Below are positions 44,700-55,977 of a stretch of DNA of 64,000 bases, piece by piece. The notes under the pieces are model-generated. The model was not told the DNA's origin. It was given only the letters and a program-made list of their open reading frames with translations, and did not search any database. Source of the DNA: Ariolimax columbianus (taxonomy: Eukaryota; Mollusca; Gastropoda; Stylommatophora; Arionidae); contig JAVGWX010000007.1 of assembly GCA_036924085.1 (NCBI GenBank), positions 36,326,248 to 36,390,247 of the forward strand, in the 5' to 3' direction. The position numbers were made by a program, and so were the translations under genes. Each line of letters opens with the position of its first letter. The stretch's first letter is position 1.

Positions 44700-44945
44700 A
44701 AGGATTTCACGTATGTGAATGGTTGCACATCCGCCAGTTCATAATTATCGATGCCAAGAGTTGATGACTTATATACGACTCATATATCGTCTCGACCAAT
44801 AGTCTTGCCACTGATCCATGGTAACTCGGGACAAGAGAGTGAGTTTGATGATCAACGCATTCACTTCCTCGCCCGAATCTAAATACAGAGTACATCACAT
44901 TATTAAGACAAAACCACATGATGTTGTGGCTAGCTGTGGCAATAA
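44700..44945 (+). mobile_element. Diverged tRNA-derived SINE, relative of 25,640 copy
   Basis: Shares cgtctcgacc, tcttgccactg, aagagagtgag, gatgatcaacgca and acaaaaccacatgatg with the SINE at 25,790-25,905. Head not preserved. Confidence 0.5.
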
Positions 44946-45184
44946 CTTACACAAATCCCAATATATAGCCGATCTGTAAGATTCCAGATCTTTGGTCAGC
45001 TTTCCCGTCTGTCCCTGTCAGTCTCAGAAGGTCTTGGCCTGTGCTCATAGTTTCCTCAGTCTGTTTCTGCTTAGTTTACCACGTACCATACTTCCTAGTA
45101 TCCTTGTTTTTCTAGACCATTGTGGTGTTTGATGTGGTCAAAGTATTTTAGTTTCCTAGACGTAACATGATTTACTAGCCAGTT

Positions 45185-45375
45185 TTGTTTTATATATATG
45201 GGGATTTCGTGGGGAATTGGTTGAGCCGTCGGCCTCGTGATCAGGTGGTGTCGGTTCGACTCCAGAATCCGCCGTCTTTTTTACGGGTGCTTGATGCGGA
45301 GTCCCCTGTATCTCGTAGTCGTCGTCTTGTCCTTGATTTTCCACTGGGGTCAGGCGGCACGAGACGATAGAGGAT
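45185..45375 (+). mobile_element. tRNA-derived SINE with intact B box
   Basis: TGGTTGAGCCG (A-box-like, about 45,219) and GGTTCGACTCC (consensus B box, about 45,252) are suitably spaced, followed by about 100 bp of body. The tRNA cloverleaf is not complete, so it is a SINE head rather than a tRNA gene. Confidence 0.65.
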
Positions 45376-45409
45376 ACAAAGTAGCGTTAATCTTTTAAGC
45401 GTTAATCTC

Positions 45410-45790
45410 TGTCTCAAATCCGTACATTGCCATTGGGAAAATGCACGTCATGCGAATTTATATTTTGGTGATTTTATTAGTGTTATGTCTAGGTTTCATA
45501 CGTTTCTCATTTTATTTAACGTCTGCATTGTCACAGCCAATCTTATTGCTACTTATAATTATGCCGATATATTCAAAACTTGTCACCTCAACAAGTCTGG
45601 TTTTTGCAATATTGGTGCTCCTTATCTTGGTGTTGTAGGTGTCTAGGTACACTTTTTGATCCTCGCTGAGTTGTTTAACTGACTTTATCATCTGTTCTAA
45701 TCCCACACGAGCACAACTGTATCGTCTGCATATCTGAGTTCCGGTATTTCATTTCCGTCGATTGTGATCGGGCCGAACGTGTTATATGCT
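45410..45790 (-). pseudogene. LINE RT catalytic fragment with YADD box
   Basis: Minus strand: NTFGPITIDGNEIPELRYAD then DTVVLVWD at about 45,783-45,700, containing the catalytic YADD. In a second frame QMIKSVKQLSEDQKVYLDTY and EVTSFEYIGIIISSNKIGC follow (45,690-45,530), then TCIFPMAMYGFET (about 45,445). Frameshifted. Confidence 0.8.
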
Positions 45791-46270
45791 TTGTCGCAAT
45801 ATTGAAGGCAATGAAGCTGCAGACAAACTAGCAATGTGTGTAGGAGTCTCCCCACAAACAGACCTGAGAATCACATATAATGAGGCCCAGACCATACTTA
45901 AAGCCAACTTCAGGGTAAAATGGGCTGATCAACACCCAGACTTCCGAAAAGAAGACATCTACTATAACTTAACTAGAGAAAAGCAAATCATCATCTTCAG
46001 ACTGAGAACTGGGCATAACAGACTCAAGGGTCATCTTAACAATGAAATGAGGATTGGGACAGACGACAGGTGCCCATGTGGGGAGCATATCATGACCGTG
46101 GAACACATCCTGCAACGCTGTCCGCTTATGCAGGAAAAGAGAGAACAAAACTGGTCTCGTGAGACAGATATGAGACAAAAGCTGTATGGAGATAATACAG
46201 CCTTACAAACAACGGTGTCCTTTATAAGAGAAACCAGGACCTTGATCTGAGGATGAACGAAGAAGAAAAT
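45780..46270 (+). pseudogene. RNase H end and C-terminal domain of family B LINE, well preserved
   Basis: The open frame from about 45,786 to 46,248 begins inside the end of RNase H (IEGNEAADKLA). It continues with the C-terminal domain: LRITYNEAQTILKANFRVKW, YYNLTREKQIIIFRLRTGHN, RLKGHLNNEMRIGTDDRCPC, GEHIMTVEHILQRCPLM, then KLYGDNTALQTTVSFIRET. The C-x-C-G...H...C pattern (CPCGEHIMTVEHILQRC) is a likely zinc knuckle. It ends in gatgaacgaagaagaaa, the GAA-type tail. 5'-truncated. This is the cleanest copy of this domain in the window and the best query for family searches. Confidence 0.85.
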
Positions 46271-46335
46271 GCTTTGTCACTTTTACGGCTTCAATTATGT
46301 TTTCCGCGTAGCTGTTGAAAGTATAAGGTGAGAGT

Positions 46336-46625
46336 ATTTTCAATCTTTAGATTGCCATTTTCCTCTTATAAATCTCTGGATTGCTTTTTTCTCCTTGTCA
46401 GTCTTTGGATTGCTATTCGAACCTCATCAACCTTTGGATTGCTATTCTCCCTTTTCAATCTTTAGATTGCTATTCTCCTCTTATAAATCTTTGGATTGCT
46501 GTTCTCTCTTTATCAATCTTTAGATTGCTCTTCTCTCCTTATCAACCTTTGGATTGCTATTCTGCTTTTATAAATCTTTGGATTGCTATTCGAACTTGAT
46601 CAATCTTTGAATTGCTATTCGAACC
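46336..46625. repeat. About 30-bp degenerate minisatellite, 9-10 units
   Basis: aatctttggattgctattct then a variable cc/ctttatc segment. Units vary in length and sequence. Confidence 0.9.
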
Positions 46626-46639
46626 TCAACTTCTACTTT

Positions 46640-47970
46640 CCGGCTCTTTGTTTAGCCTTTCTTATGCTTTATATTAGGCCTTCTTCCGGTGTCTTCTCAC
46701 ATTTCTCTACGCGATTCCTTCCTTCCTTCTTTAGAGTAAGTCCTTGCCCTCTATCAGTGTATTGGCATCTTCCTCGTTTATTACATGCAATGACGGTTTG
46801 AACTTGCCTGTTGATGTTCTGATTTCTTTGAATGGGTCCCCTTCCATACCTTGTCTTTGCAACACTTCTATCCTACTGCAAGTGTCCACTTAATGTTGCT
46901 TCTTGCCCTTCTGCTTCAATCTTTTCATTGTTTTTGTGTAGTTTCTGTATTTGACGATGTTGTGCTTTATCCCTGATCGTTTTAACTATTTCATTTCTTC
47001 TATGAGTCCCAAGACCCTTTCTGTTATGTAACTGTTTTTGGTGCCGTTTCCTAGGAATTGTTCTACTTGCCTATGAGATAAGCACATCTCTTGCTTATGT
47101 AACAAATTTACCTGCCATATCTTTCTGAACTGCCATAGGCATCTCGAATTAGTTGGTTTTCTTTTACTTTTATGGTATACTTCTGCGGTATAAAGCTGTC
47201 GTCGTAGCGCATTTGTCTAGTGCTACTCGTCAGCTTTTTCAGCCTTTATCATGTCCACGATAAGCACCTTGTGATGAGAGTCACAGTCAGAACTAGGTAA
47301 TGTCTTCGCGGAAGCTACCCCATATCTACATTTTTGTTGCGTTAAAACAAAATACATTTTGTTCCTGATTCTCCCATCCGGTAACGTCCACGTATAGAGT
47401 CGTCTAAGATGGTGTTTCAAAAGCGTGTTTGTTATGTAAAGGTTGTTTTCTATGTAGATTTCCATTAATTGTTCTCCTCCTTCGTGTATGTGCCCAACCC
47501 AAAAGGTCCCCGCATTGTTTATTCTTCCTCTGCTCTTTTCCTTCTTATATTTTTTTTTGGTATTGAAATCTCGCATGATTGTCACGACGCATCTTCTCTA
47601 TTTTTGTAAGGTCTCTTATAAATAATTATAAACTCATCTATCTCTGTCATTGGTGCGTAAACCTGTATTGTCATGTTTCTGTTGTTCCCCTCTTCAGGGG
47701 GATCTTTAGGACACGATCGTTGCCTGGATTGTTTCTGAGCTAAATTTCCGAAGGCTATTTTTTCATTGGAAAAAAAGCAATTCTGCCATATCCGCTCTGT
47801 TCTCTCCCCGAGAATATAAAGCATTCACCTGTTTGAATGTTAACACGCCTCTGATACGGCCCATTAAGTTTCCTAGACTCCCAATATGTCCACTTTATTG
47901 CATTCCATTTCCTGCTACATCAAGGGAAGTTTTCTTTGATATAAACATCGCGTTATCCATATTCCAAAAA
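46640..47970 (-). pseudogene. LINE endonuclease domain and linker
   Basis: Minus strand in domain order: EMECNKVDILGV (about 47,905), YILGERTERI and NMTIQVYAPMTEIDEFI (47,815-47,630), DNHARFQYQ or TIMRDFNTK (the GDFN block, about 47,575). Then NNLYITNTLLKHHLRRLYTW, TLPDGRIRNKMYF and LPSSDCDSHHKVLI (the SDH catalytic block, about 47,285). The linker to RT follows (NEEDANTLIEG near 46,770). This is an apurinic-type endonuclease of a non-LTR retrotransposon. The Asp and His of D-H blocks are partly kept (SDCDSHH). Frameshifts at about 47,580 show decay. RT itself is not found downstream; the 30-bp array lies there. Confidence 0.8.
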
Positions 47971-48074
47971 ATGTATATAAGAGGCGTGTATGTATGTGTG
48001 TGTATATAAATATTTAGTCATTTGCTGAACGAAACTGATCACCTATTTGTCCGCCATGAGCGTTGGGTTGTCTC
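47971..48074. other. Unassigned interval
   Basis: AT-rich with a short TGTATG run. Confidence 0.4.
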
Positions 48075-48345
48075 ATTTACATAACATAAGTTTTCATTTT
48101 CTAACATAAGTTTTCACATTATAACAAAAGTTTTCATATTATAACAAAAGTTTTCATATTATAACAGAAGTTTTTATTTTAAAACAGAAGTTTTCATATT
48201 GTAACAAAAGTTTTCATATTTTAACAAAAGTTTTCATATTATAACATAAGTTTTCATTTTATAACATAAGTTTTAAATTAAAACATAAGTTTTCTTATTA
48301 TAAAAGAAGTTTTCATATTATAACATAAGTTTTTATATTATAATG
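48075..48345. repeat. 20-bp AT-rich minisatellite, about 13 units
   Basis: ttttcatattataacaaaag and close variants. Copies diverge by one to three bases. Confidence 0.95.
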
Positions 48346-48850
48346 TAGAAGATCTGAGACACCTTTCAGCATTTGTATAGTGGGTTAGTAGAAATCCTTC
48401 TTTTCTGTTTTCCTTCCATAAATTAGAGTTAGATTCCGATATACACGTTGGTAAATTATCAGGCATGGCGACGGTTGCCTACTCGCTTTGCAGATATTTA
48501 ATTTAACTTATGATATTACCTTCGGACAGTATGTAATAACTGGATACCTATCCCAACGTGCGCTGATTTGATGATTTGTCTTCATTGATTCAGTAGAAAA
48601 CAGGTTTTGGAATTTTATTCCTTTATCACAAATGGAACAATGTATCTAACATTTGAAAGAAAGCTCGAGAAACAATAAAATGAGTAATACGAGAGTGAAG
48701 AATTAGGTTTCTCGAGTAACAAACGAAGAAGGAGGAGAAAAAGAAGAATAAGAAGAGGAAGAAGAAGTAATCGTTTAAAGAGCGGTCAAGGAAATATACA
48801 ATAAATATAATATATCGTTTGAGATGTTAACTGTCCTAGCGATTTAATGG
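48346..48850. other. No gene; GA-rich run
   Basis: A gaagaagg/agaagaat tract at 48,725-48,772. Nothing else recognised. Confidence 0.5.
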
Positions 48851-50510
48851 TAAAACAGATAGGACGGTACAATGGTAGAACTGGTCGGACGGTACAATGG
48901 TTGAACTGGTCGGAAGGTACAATGGTTGAACTGGTCGGAAGGTGCAATGGTTGAACTGGTCGGAGGGTGCAATGGTTGAACTGGTCGGAGGGTACAATGG
49001 TTGAACTGGTCGGAGGGTGCAATGGTTGAACTGGTCGGAGGGTGCAATGGTTGAACTGGTCGGAGGGTGCAATGGTTGAACTGGTCGGACGGTACAAGGG
49101 TAGAACTTTTCGGACGGTACAATGGTAGAACTGGTCGGACGGTACAATGGTAGAACTAGTCGGAGGGTGCAATAATTGAACTGGTCGGACGGTACAATGG
49201 TAGAACTGGTCGGAGGGTACAATGGTTGAACTGGTCGGAAGGTGCAATGGTTGAACTGGTCGGAGGGTGCAATGGTTGAACTGGTCGGAGGGTGCAATGG
49301 TTGAACTGGTCGGAGGGTACAATGGTTGAACTGGTCGGAGGGTACAATGGTTGAACTGGTCGGAGGGTGCAATGGTTGAACTGGTCGGAGGGTACAATGG
49401 TTGAACTGGTCGGAGGGTACAATGGTTGAACTGGTCGGAGGGTGCAATGGTTGAACTGGTCGGAGGGTACAATGGTTGAACTGGTCGGAGGGTACAATGG
49501 TTGAACTGGTCGGACGGTACAATGGTTGAACTGGTCGGAGGGTGCAATGGTAGAACTGGTCGGACGGTACAATGGTAGAACTAGTCGGACGGTACAAGGG
49601 TAGAACTTTTCGGAGGGTACAATGGTAGAACTGGTCGGACGGTACAATGGTAGAACTAGTCGGACGGTACAATTGTAGAACTGGTCGGACGGTACAATGG
49701 TAGAACTGGTCGGAGGGTGCAATAATTGAACTGGTCGGACGGTACAATGGTAGAACTGGTCGGAGGGTACAATGGTTGAACTGGTCGGAGGGTGCAATGG
49801 TTGAACTGGTCGGAGGGTGCAATGGTTGAACTGGTCGGAGGGTGCAATGGTTGAACTGGTCGGAGGGTACAATGGTTGAACTGGTCGGAGGGTACAATGG
49901 TTGAACTGGTCGGAGGGTGCAATGGTTGAACTGGTCGGAGGGTACAATGGTTGAACTGGTCGGAGGGTACAATGGTTGAACTAGTCGGACGGTACAATGG
50001 TTGAACTGGTCGGAGGGTGCAATGGTAGAACTGGTCGGACGGTACAATGGTAGAACTAGTCGGACGGTACAAGGGTAGAACTTTTCGGAGGGTACAATGG
50101 TAGAACTGGTCGGACGGTACAATGGTAGAACTAGTCGGACGGTACAATTGTAGAACTGGTCGGACGGTACAATGGTAGAACTGGTCGGAGGGTGCAATAA
50201 TTGAACTGGTCGGACGGTACAATGGTAGAACTGGTCGGAGGGTACAATGGTTGAACTGGTCGGAGGGTGCAATCGTTGAACTGGTCGGAGGGTGCAATGG
50301 TTGAACTGGTCGGAGGGTGCAATGGTTGAACTGGTCGGAGGGTACAATGGTTGAACTGGTCGGAGGGTACAATGGTTGAACTGGTCGGAGGGTGCAATGG
50401 TTGAACTGGTCGGAGGGTACAATGGTTGAACTGGTCGGAGGGTACAATGGTTGAACTGGTCGGAGGGTGCAATGGTTGAACTGGTCAGATGGTACAATGG
50501 TTGAACTGGT
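48851..50510. repeat. 25-bp minisatellite, about 66 units, with 19-20-unit higher-order repeats
   Basis: The unit is ggttgaactggtcggagggt then acaat or gcaat. The variant acaaggg followed by agaactttt occurs at 49,094, 49,594 and 50,069, spaced 500 and 475 bp. The variant aataattgaactggtc recurs with it. All three minus-strand frames are open because none of the 25-bp units contains a stop in any phase; the protein period is 25 residues (75 bp). Confidence 0.98.
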
Positions 50511-50729
50511 GGGTAGTGCAATAAGAGAACTGATCGGAGAAACAATGACTGAGACCCGACCGGCGAGGACCTGGGGAACAGAATAGAACGGATTTCAGCT
50601 CTTGCATGAACCAAAATTAACGCCGTCTTTTAGTAGATGCAGACTTCGTAGAGGATACAATCCTTACAACACATTTGTAAGCGAAATGATAGTAGATCGT
50701 ATAGCGAAATCTGCAGAGAAACCACGGAC
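50511..50729. other. Unassigned interval
   Basis: No feature recognised. Confidence 0.4.
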
Positions 50730-51726
50730 GCACACAGACTCATCTCCTGAAACGATTGGCAATCGTATTGACAAAGCTGATGCAACATTTCCCGTCTCAC
50801 GATGCTTTTGGGAAAACTCCAAACTTACAGGTCAGGTTAGGTCATCCTGTAACCGGTGAGGTTGTTGGGGCATACACGAAGACATCCTCATAATCCCACG
50901 CCACCCGTCCCTGTCAGCGGCCGCTGCCTGTGACTCTTCTGGTCGGAGATTGACCCATTCTTTTATGTTATCCTACCACCTCTGTTTGGGCCGGCCTCTT
51001 CGTCGTCTGCCTTGCACCTTTTCGTGGAGGTTCGTATTTGCAAGTCCTTATGATCTCGATATGTAACCGTACCAAGCGAGTTTCCTTCTTCAAAAGGCCA
51101 TATTGCTGTTGTAATTCTATCTCGTATACCCTCATTTGTAACTCGATCTTTATACGTGATGTTTAAAAGTTCGGAAACATCTCATCTCCAAGGCCTGTAT
51201 CATTCGCTGAAGGTCAGCTGTAACTGTTTATGTCTCAGAAGCATAAAGGAATATTGACAGGACAGGTGTACGCATTAATCTGATTTTCGTGCATAGTGCT
51301 AACCGTTTATCTTGCAAACTTACACAGCCAAACAAAGTCCACCTTTCACGATGCATACGTCATCAGCACGCAACTATAGAGTAGGAAGCTTGGACGACCT
51401 CTAGCAAACAAGATCAAAGGATTAACGTCTTCCCCCACTGTGCTTGCGCTTCATGAAGGAAGCGTGTGAAAAATATTAGAGGTGCATACTCCCACAGGTC
51501 TCCCAATGATGTGGGCAGTGAAGATTACGATTCCTAAGCCTACAGCATGAAATATGGTCGCATTCCTAAAGATATCCTTTACGGACAGATGACTGATGGC
51601 AAAAGAAGAATCGGCCGATCGCAGCTTAGGTTAAAAGACGTGTGTAAAAGGGACATTCAGGCACTGGACAAGTCTTGCATACCGAACAGACGAATCTGTC
51701 AATCAATTCAAATGGAAGTGCGCTCT
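50730..51726 (+). pseudogene. Family A LINE RT C-terminal region with an opposing RT fragment inside, cut by gap
   Basis: SSPETIGNRIDKADATFPVS and CFWENSKLTG (50,740-50,830) match the family A thumb (compare DPEIDNRIGKTAATFA at 850). The element resumes at about 51,480 with EV-TPTGLP-MW and then YGRIPKDILYGQMTDGKRRI, GRSQLRLKDVCKRDIQALDK (51,547-51,675). Between them lies a minus-strand RT tail of another family (50,838-51,130). The right end is lost in the N run. Confidence 0.75.
50838..51130 (-). pseudogene. LINE RT C-terminal fragment (RWEDNIKQWT type), second copy
   Basis: Same block as 27,700-28,015: reverse complement of cacgccaccc, cagcggc(g/c)gctgcctgtgac, tcttctggtcg and gcctcttcgtcgtctgcctt. 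Encodes the GRPK-RW-DNIK tail in degraded form. Confidence 0.75.
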
Positions 51727-51826
51727 NNNNNNNNNNNNNNNNNNNNNNNNNNNNNNNNNNNNNNNNNNNNNNNNNNNNNNNNNNNNNNNNNNNNNNNNNN
51801 NNNNNNNNNNNNNNNNNNNNNNNNNN
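51727..51826. other. Assembly gap (100 N)
   Basis: Exactly 100 unknown bases, a common placeholder for a scaffold gap of unknown size. It interrupts the family A LINE. Confidence 0.99.
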
Positions 51827-52031
51827 GTTCCCTGAAATGGGTCACTTGCGCAGTGATTTGAATTAAAGTGAGGAAGGTTTGCACAATGTGTTTAACACCC
51901 CTCTCTCGTCCTGGGCTACCTTTGGATAGGGGCAAGACATTGTCGAGATATGACTGGAGATAGCATAGGATGCTGCTTTTTTCCTGATTGTTTTCTCATG
52001 AAGTCTTTCCCGTAAACAGGTATGTTCATAA
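51827..52031. other. Unassigned interval
   Basis: No feature recognised. Confidence 0.4.
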
Positions 52032-52400
52032 TACGAGGCGTGCTCAAATAAAGCCGGACCTAACCGCATCAAGTTAACATACGTACGATGCGCATGATGA
52101 CGTTACTTCTGGTATGAACAGCACATACCAGCCGTCAAGTTTGCTAAATTTCATTATCCTCCGACTCATATTTTTCTTGGCAGACCGTTGAAAACATGGC
52201 GAGTGTGATATGGAATCCGTCCAGAGTTGATCAGCGAGCGGTGATTTGGTTTCTAACAGCTGAAGGATGTCGACCAGTTGACATTCATCGCAAAATGCAG
52301 GCAGTGTATGGTGACAAAAGTGTGTTGAAGACAACAGTGAAGAACTGGCCAACGATGTTTAAAGAAGGACCTGAGTAAACGCAACAATATGCCCGTGACC
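52032..52400 (+). mobile_element. Mariner-family transposon remnant (5' end and HTH region)
   Basis: tacgaggcgtgctcaaataa at 52,032 resembles a mariner terminal inverted repeat. An open frame at 52,196-52,375 encodes QRAVIWFLTAEGCRPVDIHR, KMQAVYGDKSVLKTTVKNWP and MFKEGPE, the first helix-turn-helix of a mariner/SETMAR-type transposase. A stop follows at about 60 codons, and no DDE catalytic region or second inverted repeat is visible, so the copy is truncated. Confidence 0.8.
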
Positions 52401-52701
52401 TGGTCTCGGAAGATCTTTCGTTAACTCACGTCCTTGATTAATTAAACATCGTTGCCCAGCTCTTCACTGCGGGTCTATTATGATTACGGCTTAAGACATG
52501 ATTAAGTCAATGGTAAATATGTTAATAACCGTTTCTACTCCATATTTGGCAGTGCGCGTTATACAGGATATAAATAGCGCCCTACTGAATCTGTACTGCC
52601 GGCTTCTATACATTGGTAATTCTGTGGAAAAACATTGCTACGCAGTTTCCACAAGGGATTTATGCAGTAAACCAACGCACTCTATACATTTCCCAGCCGC
52701 A

Positions 52702-52744
<43 letters not shown>

Positions 52745-53224
52745 TCTCAATTTCACAAAGACATACAGCGACCACTTCCAACCAAATCCATGGAGTTAAT
52801 TAAATGAAACAGAGTGTTGAAGCTTTCATCAGATGAAACAGCTTGTGGAAAGATTGTTTGAATTATTCGAACTTTCGCAAATTAATTGGATGAACACAAA
52901 TCTGTCATTTTCGTTTTAATTGGAGCACTGTGCAACAGATGCAGTTAATATATGTACATGATGCGTGTAACAACGCATGTGTTCTCTGAGTGATGTGTTC
53001 TGTTCAACCCATTTAACATGATGAAGTTGCCAGTCATGCCAAGCGCAAACGTCATTCCCAAGAATGAGATCAGCTAGAACGCTTTCTCACAAATGAAAGG
53101 TGGGTTGGGGGGAGGGGGGGGGGGAACTACCCCGGTCACGATATATAATAGCAAAGGGACGTAGTTTCTAATACTGTCACTCTTTTTTAAGAATAGGGAC
53201 CTGATCCCTATCTTGGGATAGTTT
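52401..53224. other. No gene; CT microsatellite and G tract
   Basis: (CT)n at 52,699-52,748 and a G-rich run at about 53,105-53,128. Nothing else recognised. Confidence 0.5.
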
Positions 53225-53620
53225 ACTCGCAGCAATGAGGATTGAATCTCATTTCATAGTTTCTCCCAACAAAAGGTATTGGTTCCTGGAATGAAGTAGC
53301 TCACTATCAAAAAAATATCCTGGTTCCTTCACCAGCCATATTTTCACCCAACAAAAGGTCCTGTTTCCTTCACCCACCCATATTTTCTCACAACAAAAGG
53401 CCCTGCTTCCTTCACTAGCTATATTTTCTCCCAACAACGACCCTGGTTCCTTCACCAGCCATATTTCCTCACACCAAACGATCCTGGTTTCTTCACTAGT
53501 CATATTTTCACAAAACACAAAGACCCAGTATTTATCTCTGTCACGCTGTCACAATAAATGGGCCTGGTTTCCATCTCCGTCAAGATTTATCACAAAAAAG
53601 TGACCAGGTTCCTGACCACG
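53225..53620. repeat. Old degenerate minisatellite, about 56-bp unit
   Basis: Repeated cctggttccttcaccagcca then tattttctcac-caacaaaagg with many differences and indels, six or seven units. Confidence 0.75.
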
Positions 53621-53764
53621 TTTGGTCTCTGTTAAAGTCTCACGACGTCTTTCACGTGATCAGGAGTCCAACAAGACATGTGAGCTGTGTGTGACTACCA
53701 GCAGGGTTTCAACAGGACTGGAACCAGCTAAGTCTTCTGCTTCTCCTCCTTCGTACGCTGTCAT

Positions 53765-54215
53765 ATATCAACTTGAATTTTTTCGAAGAAAGCAGCTGTC
53801 ATCTCGAGGCTGTCAACACTGCCATAAAGCTTGTCTAGTGTTGGCACTGGTGATGGCCACATGGGCTTTCTCTGGTCCTCGTATGTCGGGCAATTTTGCA
53901 GCAGATGTTCAGCGGTCATTTTCCCTGTACCACAGGTGCATTCGTCAGTGCCACCTATCTTCAGTTTATTGAATAGATGGTACCTCACTCTGTTGTGGCC
54001 TGTGCGGAGTCTGAAGACGACGACCTGTTCTCTTCTGTTAACAGGCAGTAGGTATCATTTTGTGTGTAGCCAGTATGTTCTGTTTCCCATTTGGCCATGT
54101 ATCTGGCCCTAATAAACCTTTTGGACTCTTCGTAGGTCACACTAGAATCTGAACCATCTAAGTGATCTCCTTCGGACGAAATGATTTCGTGCAGCCTTTT
54201 TTCCAAAGCAGGCTG
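53765..54215 (-). pseudogene. C-terminal domain of family B LINE
   Basis: Minus strand: GSDSSVTYEESKRFIRARYM, AKWETEHTGYTQND (54,160-54,040), SDSAQATTE frame-shifted equivalent of FRLRTGHN, then MRYHLFNKLKIGGTDECTCG, TGKMTAEHLLQNCPTYEDQR and KLYGSVDSLEMTAAFFEK (53,988-53,765). The zinc-knuckle-like C-x-C...H...C is kept. No spacer R1 or CAA stretch is seen before VTYEES, unlike the 39-kb copy. Confidence 0.85.
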
Positions 54216-54384
54216 GGGAAGAAAACTTCACAAATTTTTATCAAACCTTAACGATACTCAGTTGATTATTTTTACCTCGCAAAATCCGACGTTAAAAAGT
54301 GTCGCCTCTCTCAACAAGAGCATATATTCTGCGTTGGCCTTTGCACTGTTACACTCCGTTTTTTAGATCTCTCCTGTATACATG

Positions 54385-54402
54385 TCCACCATCATCATCA
54401 TT

Positions 54403-54445
<43 letters not shown>

Positions 54446-54446
54446 C
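54385..54446. repeat. (CAT)n microsatellite
   Basis: catcatcatcatcatcatc runs, about 60 bp, at the 3' end of a minus-strand RT remnant. Confidence 0.95.
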
Positions 54447-54449
54447 CGT

Positions 54450-55190
54450 TGTGTCTTGCCGGTTGGCGTTGGTGATCATGGATCTCTGTCAACTACTATC
54501 ACGTGTGACGCTCAAGAACTCTGTTGTTGATCGTCCCCTGTGTCATTCCTTCAGGCTGTCAAATATTTTCTCTTACTCTGCCTCCCTCTATCTCTCTTTT
54601 CTACTATTTTACCCCTTGTCACAGTTTGTTCCAACCCGCCTCTTCTCATGACATGCACGAAAAAGGAAGACTGCCTTGACCTGACTTTTCCAATGAGTTG
54701 TCTCAGTGTCAGTGCATCTTTAAGTACCGCATCATTAGTCTTCTCTGCAGTCCATGGAATTCTTAATAATATTCTATGAAAGCATATCTCTGTTGCTTCT
54801 AGTGATTGTTGTGCTTGTTTCTATATTGTCCATGATTCATTTCCATATGTCAGTACTGGCTCCACATATCCAAGAACTCAATTTCAGTGATATGGTTTTG
54901 TTCCACAAGATTCCCTTCATGCTCTGGAAAAACAATTTTGCCTGGTCTATTCTGTTTATTATTTCATAATTGCATCTCCCCATCAGTTGGTTGGTGTGTG
55001 TGTGTGTGTGTGTGCGTGCGTGCGCGTGTGTGTGTGCGCGCGTGTGTGCGCTCGTGTGTGTTCCCAGGTATTTAAATGTGTCCGCTTGTCTTAATTTTCT
55101 CTCTTTCGCCTTGCCACTGCCATTTTGGATCAAGTGTGTTAACATGTTCAGCAGCCTAATGCAAATATGGATATCACAGTTTTATAGATG
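54450..55190 (-). pseudogene. LINE RT thumb to C-terminus with an in-frame GT microsatellite
   Basis: Minus strand: LTHLIQNGSGKAKERKLRQA then DTFKYLG (about 55,140-55,065). A dinucleotide-encoded HT-rich stretch follows, then GRCNYEIINRIDQAKLFFQS and MKGILWNKTISLKLSS (about 54,985-54,875). Native RTs have a short link (FKYLG-TEDGRC) where the microsatellite lies. Downstream: TLRQLIGKVRSRQSSFFVHV, MRRGGLEQTVTRGKI, EKRDRGRQSKRKYL (54,715-54,560), the tail of the same protein. Ends near a (CAT)n run. Confidence 0.8.
55000..55062. repeat. (GT)n/(GCGT)n microsatellite inside RT
   Basis: gtgtgtgtgtgtgtgtgcgt and variants. It preserves the RT reading frame. Confidence 0.95.
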
Positions 55191-55274
55191 AATGGGCTGG
55201 ATAGTAAAGGGGTGCCTTAAACCCACCCCCACAAACAAAATATGTCCCTTAATTGGCATTGCACCACCTGATAT

Positions 55275-55740
55275 AAGAAGAGGTGTGGTTTCGGGGTAAG
55301 GTGTCCGCCTCAGGTGTCGGAGCTCGCGGGTTCGAATCACGGTAGAGACCGGGATTTAAAAAAAATTTCTTTACGTGGATCTTCTCTTAAAAATGCTCCT
55401 GATCTCTGAGTAGCGAGATCGGACTCCCGTGTTTAGTGTCGAGCTCGTTAAAAATCCCTTGGCAGTTAGAAATCGAAAAGAGTAGGTTTATCGGCCGCTG
55501 CCATGGCACAATTCAAAATTCTAGCTAAGAATCTACCCAAAAAGTATTTTACCCTCCTCTAAGTGGTTTGTTAAGAGCAGCATACAGGTGGCGCCTAACT
55601 GGTTGCGGGTTTACTTAGCTCTAGTGCTTGAGTCTATTAAGATTGACTCGCACATCTGTTACACCACACTCGAAGAAACTGTTGTATACAGACTCTGCAG
55701 TCTTCTAAACCAGTATAAAGACGTTACGTTAAGTTAATTC
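55275..55740 (+). mobile_element. SINE type B, tRNA-derived
   Basis: A-box-like TTTCGGGGTAAGGTG and B box CGGGTTCGAATC (about 55,327), then a body with cccttggcagttagaaatcg, aaaagagtaggtttatcggc and a 3' part with cttgagtctattaagattga. A second copy lies at 62,394-62,800. Confidence 0.8.
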
Positions 55741-55977
55741 GCTCTCGTCACGTACGCTTGATCTGGGCCGTGACTGTTGTGTCTATAGATGCTACGTCCA
55801 AATGGTCGGACAATAGAAATGTGAAGACTTGATGACAGTCACTTTAGCGAATTATAAATCTGAAATGTAGGCCTTCACTACGCCTTATTAAATACAATTA
55901 AATCGAATCTTTTGGCCCGGCTTGTAAGTCCAAATTCTAGGCCGACCTGAGATGACCCCATCTTGATACTTTCCCAG
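55741..55977. other. Unassigned interval
   Basis: No feature recognised. Confidence 0.4.

Noticed and set aside
45185..45375. Functional tRNA gene
   Set aside because: A and B boxes are present, but the cloverleaf is incomplete and a SINE body follows. The same applies to 25,640, 55,275 and 56,540.
48786..50614. 592-codon minus-strand frame over the 25-bp array
   Set aside because: All three frames are open because the unit lacks stops in any phase; no flanking exon or domain supports a gene.
52196..52378. SETMAR-like host gene
   Set aside because: A terminal-inverted-repeat-like sequence upstream and the truncation after 60 codons fit a mariner remnant better.
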